NCBI GenBank assembly: GCA_036555065.1
Contig: DATBLZ010000004.1
Span: 1-10,964 of the forward strand
DNA: 10,964 nucleotides
Origin: DATBLZ01 sp036555065
GTDB taxonomy: Bacteria > Pseudomonadota > Gammaproteobacteria > Steroidobacterales > Rariloculaceae
Direction of reading: 5' to 3'
Position numbers and translations under genes: made by a program
Notes under the pieces: generated by a model
What the model saw: the letters and a program-made list of their open reading frames with translations, nothing else
What the model was told of the DNA's origin: nothing
Database searches by the model: none
Shown: piece after piece, positions 1-5,874 of the stretch
How the letters are laid out: each line of letters opens with the position of its first letter
Position numbering within the stretch: position 1 is the stretch's first letter

Positions 1-1025
1 ACGACTTGCCGCAGGCGCCGAAGCTCTTGACGATTCAACGCGACGGGCGCGCCGTCGACGTCGTCGCGCAGGCGACGAAGCACGGCTTCCTGTTCGTGTT
101 CGACCGCATGACCGGCGAGCCGATCTGGCCGATCGAGGAGCACGCCGTGCCTGCGTCCGACCTGCCCGGCGAGCATGCCTCGGCGACACAGCCGTTCCCG
201 ACGCGGCCCGCGCCGTTCGCGAATCAGTCATTCACGGAGGACGAGATCAATCCGTTCTTGCCTGCGGCGGAGCAAGACGTCATGCGCGAGCGGTTGCGCA
301 CATCGCGCAACGACGGGCTCTTCACGCCGCCGAGCTTCGCGGGCTCGATCGGCATGCCGGGTCACAACGGTGGGGCGAACTGGGGCGGCTCGGCCGTCGA
401 TCCTATTAACGGCGAGCTCTACGTCGTCTCGAAGAATCTGCCCGTGATGCTGCGCGCCGAGCTCACCGACACGGATCCCGGCGTACGCGTCGTTAACGGT
501 TCCGTCGTGCCGCCCGAGCAGGCCGCCGCGGCGCTCGCGGCGGCGCAGGCCGCGGCCGCCCGAGGCCCGGTCCGCTACGCCGTGCCGTACGACTTCATGC
601 GCAGCCCCACGAACGGCATGAGCGCGTTCGGCCCGCCGTGGTCGCATTTGACTGCCTACGATCTCAACACCGGCGAGATCAAATGGCGCGTCCCGGACGG
701 CAGCACGCCGGGGCCGGGAATCCCCGCGGATTCGGGTGCGCACTATCCGCGCGGCGCGCCGCTCGTGACCGCCGGCGGTCTCGTGTTCGTCGCAACGGCC
801 CAGGATCGGATGCTGCGCGCGTACGATCGCGATAACGGCAGCGTGCTCTGGGCGTATGCACTGCCCGGAGGCTCAGAGGGGATTCCGGCAACCTACGAGA
901 TCGGAGGTCGCCAGTATCTCGCGCTGCCGGTCGCCGCCGGCGCCGGCCTTTTCGCACCGACGCTCGAGCCGCCCCTGCCGGCGCCCGAGCGCGCGTACGT
1001 CGTGTTCGCGCTGCCGCGGCGCTAG
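1..1025 (+). CDS. PQQ-dependent dehydrogenase (quinoprotein glucose dehydrogenase-like), C-terminal part, 5' end outside window
   Basis: This is the C-terminal ~340 residues of a quinoprotein dehydrogenase, an eight-bladed propeller enzyme that oxidises sugars or alcohols in the periplasm with PQQ and passes electrons to the respiratory chain. The reading frame is open to base 1, so the TTG at 6 is an internal Leu codon and the gene is cut by the window edge. Family hallmarks are visible: AQATKHGFLFVFDR followed by TGEPIWPIEE near the start, PSFAGSIGMPG and NWGGSAVDP in the middle (fragment residues 109-133), LTAYDLNTGEIKW at 215-227, and a closing blade with NGSVLWAYALP and GGRQYLALP. No CxxCH haem motif is present in the visible part. 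An Ala-rich stretch (fragment residues 171-186) interrupts the propeller and is probably a surface loop. Substrate cannot be decided from this fragment; membrane glucose dehydrogenase is the nearest type. The next gene follows after 23 bases. Confidence 0.88.
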   Translation, partial: DLPQAPKLLTIQRDGRAVDVVAQATKHGFLFVFDRMTGEPIWPIEEHAVPASDLPGEHASATQPFPTRPAPFANQSFTEDEINPFLPAAEQDVMRERLRTSRNDGLFTPPSFAGSIGMPGHNGGANWGGSAVDPINGELYVVSKNLPVMLRAELTDTDPGVRVVNGSVVPPEQAAAALAAAQAAAARGPVRYAVPYDFMRSPTNGMSAFGPPWSHLTAYDLNTGEIKWRVPDGSTPGPGIPADSGAHYPRGAPLVTAGGLVFVATAQDRMLRAYDRDNGSVLWAYALPGGSEGIPATYEIGGRQYLALPVAAGAGLFAPTLEPPLPAPERAYVVFALPRR

Positions 1026-1041
1026 CAAGCGCCGTGGGGTC

Positions 1042-1047
1042 TATCAT
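1042..1047 (+). promoter_or_regulatory. Possible -10 element (TATCAT) before the coiled-coil gene
   Basis: TATCAT matches the sigma-70 -10 consensus at five of six positions and stands out in GC-rich surroundings. It ends seven bases before ATG 1055, so a transcript from it would begin at or next to that ATG and be leaderless. No good -35 is present at 16-18 bases upstream. It may be chance. Confidence 0.2.
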
Positions 1048-1048
1048 C

Positions 1049-1375
1049 ATGCCGATGCAAGCGGAGTCCCTCGAAGTTCTCGAGAAAGCCGATGTGCCGC
1101 CCGCGCAGGCACGCGCGATCGTGCGCGCAATCGAGATCGAGTTAGACGGCGCCAAGGACACGCTCGCGACGAAGCAGGATTTTCAGGTGCTTCGTGGAGA
1201 TATGTCACACCTGCGCTCGGACTTACGTCAGGAGATAGCCGAGCTCCGCGGCGAGCTCAAAGTCGAAATTCACGGCAGCGCGAGCAGCATAACTCGACAA
1301 ATGTACGCGGCACTACTCGGACAGATGGCGGTTCTACTCGGCTTTGCCTATTTCTTCGCGACGCACGTCCGCTGA
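1049..1375 (+). CDS. Small coiled-coil protein with C-terminal membrane anchor (DUF1640/CCDC90-like)
   Basis: The protein has about 108 residues. Its first ~85 residues are charged and heptad-like, including DFQVLRGDMSHLRSDLRQEI and AELRGELKVEI, which indicates a long coiled coil. The last ~22 residues form one hydrophobic span (AALLGQMAVLLGFAYFFATH) ending in a short basic tail, so it is a tail-anchored inner-membrane protein. This architecture resembles the DUF1640/CCDC90-like family, whose bacterial role is unknown to me. In-frame start choices are GTG 1034, ATG 1049 and ATG 1055. GTG 1034 lies only eight bases after the upstream stop and has no ribosome site. ATG 1049 has a GGGG run nine bases upstream. 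ATG 1055 is equally possible and would suit a leaderless message (see the TATCAT element). It may be cotranscribed with the PQQ dehydrogenase. It converges on the kinase gene with 33 bases between stops, where I see no convincing terminator. Confidence 0.72.
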   Translation: MPMQAESLEVLEKADVPPAQARAIVRAIEIELDGAKDTLATKQDFQVLRGDMSHLRSDLRQEIAELRGELKVEIHGSASSITRQMYAALLGQMAVLLGFAYFFATHVR

Positions 1376-1408
1376 GCGCCGTCGCCGCTGAGAATCGGCT
1401 GCGGGGCA

Positions 1409-4093
1409 CTACTCCGTCGGCACGAGGCGCTTGACCTCCTCGAACCAGTTCTCGACGATCACGATCGTGCGCTCGACCGAGTCGCGCTCGCCCTCGACGC
1501 GCTTGATCAGCAGAAAGCGCTGGCCGTCCTCAGTGACGTCGTAGACTCCCCGCAGCGCTTGGCCCGCCAAGTAGCGCCCGCTGAAGAGCGTCTGTTGCGT
1601 CCCCGGGCGGAAAGTCTCACCCAATTCAACGTTCACGGCCACGAGCTCGGCGCCGCTGCCCGCGTCCTCTTTGAAATAGAAGAGCTCTTTGCCATCCGCG
1701 CTCCACTCGGGCCGAGTGCCGCCATCCGTCGAGATTTGCCACCGACCGGCATTGATATCCGGAAACGAGCGCACGTAGACCTCGAATCGGTCGGATTCGT
1801 TGGATTGATAGGCAACCCAGCGGCCGTCCGGCGACACGGTAGGGTTGTTCTGTTGCCCATCGCCCGTGATGACGACAGCCTCTACCGAAGTGCCGCCGAT
1901 CGACACCATGCCCACGTCGTTCGTGCCGATGCTATAGAGGAGTCCCGAGCCATCGGGCAAGAAGGCGCTCGGGAATGTCACCGCAGAAATGGCATTTTGG
2001 TCTCCCGTCAACCGTTCCGCGGTGCCGGTGCCGTCCGCCGCCTGCCAGTACGCGGCTTCGCCGCTGTCGAGCTCCCGAGTAAACGCGACGCGCCGTCCAT
2101 CGGGCGACCAGACGGGGCTCCGGTTCAAGCCGGGATCGAACGTCAGACGCTGCAACGTCGCCCGCGCAAGATCGAAAGTCCAGATATCGTTCTCCTCGTC
2201 GCGCGAGTCGAGCACGACGCGCGTGCCGTCTGGAGAGAGTTGCGCGTAGATGTAGTTGCGAGGCGGTACACGGATGGACTCCTCGCGCCCATCGCGGTCG
2301 ACCCAAACGAGCGTGTTCTTGAAAGTCGCTGCATCGCCGCGGACATAGACGAGCGTACCGTCCGTCGATACGCCGAAATTCGCGGCGCCGGTGTTGTTCT
2401 CTGCGCGTAGCACGCCCTGCACGAGCGGCACGGGACCGCCCGAGAGCGTCAGCGTCTCGGCATCGAACGCGACGCCGAACAGCGTATCGCCGAGCGCGTA
2501 AACGAGGTGTCCCGTTGGAAGATAGGTGGCGCCCGCGCCTCCTGCAATGAGCAAGGTGCGCTCGCCCGTCGACAGTGAGTAGACGGCGATTTCGGCTGCG
2601 TCCCAGTTCCCGCCGGCGGTGCTCCTCTCCGTGACGAGCAGCGAATCCTCGTCCGGCAAGAGTGCCCCGACATACACCTGGCTCTGCGCCGAATCGCGGG
2701 CAATCACGAGCTCAGGCACACCGCCGGTCGCTGCGACGCGGTAAACGCCGTCCGCGGCACCGAACAGGATCGAGTCATTCGCCCATACCGCGCCGATCTG
2801 GCTGTTATTCGGAGTATCGCCAATGACGACGGGCGCTCCCCCAGTGATCGAGATTCGCTTGAGCGCGTCCCCCGGTGCAACGTAAACGATCGATTGACCA
2901 TCGGGGGAGAAGAACGGGCCGCGCAACCCCTCTTCGGTGCCCGGAATGAGCCGCGCTTCGAGCTCATCCATGGAGCGCAGGAAAATCCCCCGCGTGGTGT
3001 TGTACGCGAAATGCCGGCCATCCGGGGAAACGGCGAGCACGGGCCGACCCGTGTTGCGAAATACGACATCGCCGGGAACCGTGTACGCGAAGCGCCTCAA
3101 AGCGCCCGGCTCCGGCCGCAGGACGCTCAAAAGGGTGGCGCCGACGATCACGCCCGCGAGCACGGCGGTCGCTGCGAGCGGCCAGACGCGGCTCCAGAGC
3201 GCCCGCGGGGCAGCGCTCGCCGAAGCTCGCGGCAGCTCCGACTCGAAACGGCCCTCGAGGGCAAGGCGCACGTCGCCGATCGCGTGCAGACGTTTCTTCG
3301 GATCCTTCTCGAGGCACAGTTTGATCGTGTGGCGCACGGCCGGCGAGATCATCGCGGGTAACGAATTCATATTAGTGTCGCGGTCGAGCACGCGCGCGAG
3401 CGTCACGAGGACGTCCTCGCCGCCGAATGCCGGCTGGCCCGTGAGCATCTCGTACAGCACGCAGCCAAAGGCCCAAATGTCGGCGCGTTGATCGATGGCT
3501 TTGCCGCGCGCCTGCTCAGGCGCCATGTAGGCCGCGGTGCCGAGAATGATCCCCGCTTGAGTCATCGCGGGTGTCGTCAGTTGCGGCGCCTGCGGCCCGC
3601 TCGTGACGCGCGTATCGAGCGCTTTCGCAATCCCGAAGTCGAGCACCTTGACTGCGCCATCGGGTCTGAGCTTCACGTTCGCAGGCTTCAAATCCCGGTG
3701 GATGATGCCGCGCTCGTGCGCAGCCTCGAGCGCCGCCGCGATCTGCGTCGCGATCGCGAGGGCCTCGTCGGCCGGGATCGGTCCCTGCGCGATGCGATCG
3801 GCCAGCGTCGGGCCCTCGACGAGCTCCATGACGAGCGCCGTCGCACCGTCGGCGCGCTCGAGCCCATAGATATGAGCGATGTTCGGATGGTTGAGCGCCG
3901 CCAATACCTCGGCTTCGCGCTGAAAGCGCGCGAGCCGATCGGCATTCGCCGCGAATGCTTCGGGCAATATCTTGATCGCGACGTCGCGTTTCAAGTTCTT
4001 ATCCGTGGCGCGGTAGACCTCGCCCATGCCCCCGGCGCCGATAGACTCGGCGATCTCGTACGCGCCAAAGCGCGCGCCGGACGTCAGCGGCAC
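1409..4093 (-). CDS. Transmembrane Ser/Thr protein kinase with C-terminal TolB/WD40-like propeller
   Basis: This is an 894-residue Hanks-type (eukaryotic-like) kinase. Residues 11-285 form the kinase domain: glycine loop GAGGMG (19-24), ATP-binding Lys41 in VAIK, alpha-C Glu60 in REA, catalytic loop HRDLKPAN (Asp134, Lys136, Asn139), DFG at 152-154 and APE at 191-193. All key residues are intact, so it should be active, and the HRD arginine suggests regulation through its Thr-rich activation loop. Residues ~303-325 form one membrane span, placing the kinase in the cytoplasm and the rest in the periplasm. Residues ~335-880 carry repeated SPDGR-type strands (for example SPDGRHFAY, SPDGTRVVL, SPDGRRVAF, SPDGRWVAY), typical of TolB/PD40 propellers, which likely sense a ligand or partner. 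The ending NWFEEVKRLVP is a tail I associate with this class. The start is GTG with AAAGAG about eight bases upstream. It diverges from the asparaginase gene; its substrate is unknown. Confidence 0.93.
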   Translation of the reverse strand: MPLTSGARFGAYEIAESIGAGGMGEVYRATDKNLKRDVAIKILPEAFAANADRLARFQREAEVLAALNHPNIAHIYGLERADGATALVMELVEGPTLADRIAQGPIPADEALAIATQIAAALEAAHERGIIHRDLKPANVKLRPDGAVKVLDFGIAKALDTRVTSGPQAPQLTTPAMTQAGIILGTAAYMAPEQARGKAIDQRADIWAFGCVLYEMLTGQPAFGGEDVLVTLARVLDRDTNMNSLPAMISPAVRHTIKLCLEKDPKKRLHAIGDVRLALEGRFESELPRASASAAPRALWSRVWPLAATAVLAGVIVGATLLSVLRPEPGALRRFAYTVPGDVVFRNTGRPVLAVSPDGRHFAYNTTRGIFLRSMDELEARLIPGTEEGLRGPFFSPDGQSIVYVAPGDALKRISITGGAPVVIGDTPNNSQIGAVWANDSILFGAADGVYRVAATGGVPELVIARDSAQSQVYVGALLPDEDSLLVTERSTAGGNWDAAEIAVYSLSTGERTLLIAGGAGATYLPTGHLVYALGDTLFGVAFDAETLTLSGGPVPLVQGVLRAENNTGAANFGVSTDGTLVYVRGDAATFKNTLVWVDRDGREESIRVPPRNYIYAQLSPDGTRVVLDSRDEENDIWTFDLARATLQRLTFDPGLNRSPVWSPDGRRVAFTRELDSGEAAYWQAADGTGTAERLTGDQNAISAVTFPSAFLPDGSGLLYSIGTNDVGMVSIGGTSVEAVVITGDGQQNNPTVSPDGRWVAYQSNESDRFEVYVRSFPDINAGRWQISTDGGTRPEWSADGKELFYFKEDAGSGAELVAVNVELGETFRPGTQQTLFSGRYLAGQALRGVYDVTEDGQRFLLIKRVEGERDSVERTIVIVENWFEEVKRLVPTE

Positions 4094-4147
4094 GTCAACG
4101 CTCTTTTAGTAAAGCCGGGCGTCATACCTCTTCCCCAAGTTCAGGCT

Positions 4148-4170
4148 GCAGCATTTTACTCGAATGCAGC
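4148..4170. repeat. Imperfect inverted repeat in the divergent control region
   Basis: Left arm GCAGCATT (4148-4155) and right arm AATGCAGC (4163-4170) pair at seven of eight positions around a 7-base spacer. The repeat covers the candidate minus-strand -10 of the kinase gene, so it could be an operator for a dimeric regulator. It is short and may be accidental. It also contains ATG 4164, which has no ribosome site. Confidence 0.25.
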
Positions 4171-4181
4171 GATTTTCCACG
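4153..4181 (-). promoter_or_regulatory. Candidate promoter of the kinase gene
   Basis: On the minus strand, TAAAAT at 4158-4153 is a five-of-six match to the -10 consensus. The hexamer 16-17 bases upstream (GTGGAA/CGTGGA) is a poor -35. Transcription would start near 4146, giving a leader of about 50 bases that ends in AAAGAG before the GTG at 4093. The AT-rich island in a GC-rich divergent region supports it modestly. Confidence 0.28.
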
Positions 4182-4204
4182 CTCGGCTCGCCCCTAGTAA
4201 CATG

Positions 4205-4231
4205 TTGCCTTGATGCGCGCGCACTTATACT
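4205..4231 (+). promoter_or_regulatory. Candidate promoter of the isoaspartyl peptidase/methyltransferase operon
   Basis: TATACT at 4226-4231 matches the -10 consensus at five of six positions. TTGCCT at 4205-4210 is a possible -35, with a short 15-base spacer. Transcription would start near 4238, just ahead of GGGAG (4245-4249) and TTG 4257. This geometry supports TTG 4257 as the true start, because an ATG at 4164 would lie upstream of the promoter. Confidence 0.35.
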
Positions 4232-4256
4232 GGTTGCCGCTGTTGGGAGCTGCGAA

Positions 4257-5135
4257 TTGCAGGAGCACTACACGATCCTCGTGCACGGCGGCACCGTGAC
4301 CAGATCCGAGGACGTCACGGACGCGCAGATGGCATTGATCCGCACGGTCGTTACGGAAGCGCGCGAGAGCCTCGCGTCAGGGGGAACGGCTCTCGACGTC
4401 GTTACGAACGCGATCGTGCAGCTCGAGGACTCGGGACTGCTCGATGCGGGCAAGGGGTCTTATCGAAACACGGCGGGCTTCGTAGAGACGGATGCTTCGC
4501 TCATGGAGGGCCACACGGGCCGATCCGGAGCAGTGGCCGGCATGCAACGCCTCAAGAATCCGATCCTTGGCGCACGACTCGTGATGGAGAAGACCCGACA
4601 CGTATTCTTCGTCGGTCTCGCCGGCGAAGAAACCCTGGTCGGGCTCGGCGCCGAGACGGTCGCCGACCCGGCTACGTATTTCGTTCCCTACCGTGAGATG
4701 AGATCGACGACACCGGGACCGGGCACGGTCGGCGCCGTCGCGCTCGATCGCTGCGGCCACCTTGCGGCAGGTACCTCGACCGGGGGCACGGCTGGAAAGC
4801 TGCCCGGTCGCGTCGGGGATTCGCCGATCATCGGCGCGAGCACGTTCGCCAACGACCGCTGCGCCTTGTCGGCGACCGGCGTCGGCGAGTACTTCATTCG
4901 GCGTTCCGTGACCCGCGACATCGCGATGCGCGCGGAATACCAAGGCCGGTCCCTTCAGGCAGCAGCCGATTACGTCATTCACGAGTTGATCGGCGCCATG
5001 GACAAGGTTCCAGGCGCCATCATCGCCATCGATCGCGAGGGTGAAGTGATTTTGTCCGCTGCCAACGTGCTCGGCGAGCGCTACGGATACGCCTCGGCGT
5101 TCAGCGACCCGATCGTCGGCGTCGAGATGCCCTGA
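4257..5135 (+). CDS. iaaA: Isoaspartyl peptidase / plant-type L-asparaginase (Ntn hydrolase)
   Basis: The enzyme hydrolyses isoaspartyl dipeptides (protein-damage products) and often L-asparagine. The precursor cleaves itself to expose a Thr nucleophile. From the TTG start the protein has 292 residues. The cleavage site is Gly156-Thr157 in GPGTVGAVALD. The second active-site Thr is in AAGTSTGG (173-177), the substrate Arg and Asp are in LPGRVGDSP, and the third Thr is in SATGVGE. The alpha-subunit hallmark DAGKGSYRNTAGFVETDAS is also present. All catalytic residues known for E. coli IaaA are kept, while the linker before the cleavage site looks short. TTG 4257 has GGGAG seven bases upstream. 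The longer frame from ATG 4164 adds 31 residues with Asp and Arg breaking any signal peptide and has no ribosome site. It is followed after 21 bases by the O-methyltransferase. The protein is probably cytoplasmic; a secreted form from the longer start is the alternative. Confidence 0.9.
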   Translation: MQEHYTILVHGGTVTRSEDVTDAQMALIRTVVTEARESLASGGTALDVVTNAIVQLEDSGLLDAGKGSYRNTAGFVETDASLMEGHTGRSGAVAGMQRLKNPILGARLVMEKTRHVFFVGLAGEETLVGLGAETVADPATYFVPYREMRSTTPGPGTVGAVALDRCGHLAAGTSTGGTAGKLPGRVGDSPIIGASTFANDRCALSATGVGEYFIRRSVTRDIAMRAEYQGRSLQAAADYVIHELIGAMDKVPGAIIAIDREGEVILSAANVLGERYGYASAFSDPIVGVEMP

Positions 5136-5156
5136 GCGGGGCGAGGCTTGAGAACG

Positions 5157-5831
5157 ATGGCGCTGCGAACGCTGGCCCTCGAACCGAAGGTTTACCGCTA
5201 CTTGCTCGAGTGCTCGTCGCGCGAGCCGGACGTGCTCGCGCGCCTGCGCGCCGCGACGGCGAAACTGCCCGAGGCCGAGATGCAAATCGGCGCCGATCAG
5301 GGCCAGCTCATGGCGCTGCTCGTGCGGCTCATCGGCGCGCGCCGCTGCATCGAGGTCGGCACGTTCACGGGGTATTCGGCGCTCGCGGTCGCGCTCGCGC
5401 TGCCGGCCGACGGGCAGCTCATCGCGTGTGACGTCAGCAAAGAATGGACGGACATCGGGCGCAAGTTCTGGCGCGAAGCCGGTGTCGAGTCGCGAATCGA
5501 TCTGCGCATTCAACCGGCACTGAAGACGCTCGATGAGCTCCTCGCGACCGGCGAGCGCGAGCGCTTCGATTTCGCGTTCGTCGACGCCGACAAACCGAGC
5601 TACATCGCCTACTACGAGAAGCTGTTGGAGCTCATTCGGCCCGGCGGGCTCATCACCGTCGACAACACGCTGTCGGTGTCCGGCGGGCCGATCGTCGGTC
5701 AACGCACGGCAACCGCCAAAGCGCTACGCGACTTCAACGATCATGTGCACGAAGACAAGCGCGTCGACCTCGCGCTGCTATCGATCGGCGAGGGCCTGAC
5801 GCTGCTGCGCAAGCGGCACCTGCACGAGTGA
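5157..5831 (+). CDS. Class I SAM-dependent O-methyltransferase (caffeoyl-CoA/catechol type, family 3)
   Basis: This 224-residue protein matches the usual length of metal-dependent O-methyltransferases, which transfer a methyl group from SAM to a catechol-like hydroxyl. The SAM motif I is EVGTFTGYSAL (residues 66-76), followed by an acidic loop in ACDVSKEW (90-97). FVDADKPSYIAYYE (141-154) carries the metal ligand Asp143 and Lys146. RPGGLITVDN (161-170) supplies Asp169 and Asn170, equivalent to the metal-binding DN pair of plant CCoAOMT. The N-terminal block ending in QIGADQGQLM is also typical. ATG 5157 is preferred over the in-frame TTG at 5148: the purine-rich GCGAGG (5141-5146) lies ten bases before the ATG but touches the TTG. 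The gene sits 21 bases after the isoaspartyl peptidase and is likely cotranscribed with it. The substrate is not predictable. It is not an isoaspartyl methyltransferase (Pcm). Confidence 0.9.
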   Translation: MALRTLALEPKVYRYLLECSSREPDVLARLRAATAKLPEAEMQIGADQGQLMALLVRLIGARRCIEVGTFTGYSALAVALALPADGQLIACDVSKEWTDIGRKFWREAGVESRIDLRIQPALKTLDELLATGERERFDFAFVDADKPSYIAYYEKLLELIRPGGLITVDNTLSVSGGPIVGQRTATAKALRDFNDHVHEDKRVDLALLSIGEGLTLLRKRHLHE

Positions 5832-5843
5832 GGCAGCCGCGAG

Positions 5844-5867
5844 TATGATGGTCGTGTCTCAACGGAG
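5844..5867 (+). promoter_or_regulatory. Candidate -10 element and ribosome site of the ankyrin gene
   Basis: TATGAT at 5844-5849 matches the -10 consensus at five of six positions, but no good -35 is visible. CGGAG at 5863-5867 sits seven bases before ATG 5875. A start near 5856 would leave a ~19-base leader containing this ribosome site. The arrangement decides for ATG 5875 rather than the in-frame ATGs at 5845 and 5848, which lie inside the -10-like element. Confidence 0.33.
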
Positions 5868-5874
5868 CTCATTG

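Noticed and set aside
1369..1392. Direct repeat CCGCTGAG (1369-1376 and 1385-1392)
   Set aside because: It is eight bases long, repeated once, and half lies in a coding sequence; it is likely chance.
1376..1408. Terminator between the coiled-coil and kinase genes
   Set aside because: Only a 4-base stem (GCCG/CGGC) with an 8-base loop and no T-run is visible, too weak to call.
1559..2410. 283-codon plus-strand frame opposite the kinase propeller
   Set aside because: It has no domain signature, and the opposite strand encodes regular SPDGR-type propeller repeats.
3488..4213. 241-codon plus-strand frame opposite the kinase domain
   Set aside because: It is antisense to the catalytic core and its composition is typical of a shadow frame.
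4377..5702. 441-codon open frame on the minus strand across the peptidase and methyltransferase genes
   Set aside because: It is Arg/Asp-rich low-information sequence with no recognisable motif, and it lies opposite two genes with complete active sites. Long antisense frames are expected at this GC content.
5157..5831. Methyltransferase as an isoaspartyl O-methyltransferase (Pcm)
   Set aside because: The metal-binding VDADK and VDN motifs and the N-terminal block are those of the caffeoyl-CoA/catechol O-methyltransferase family, not of Pcm.
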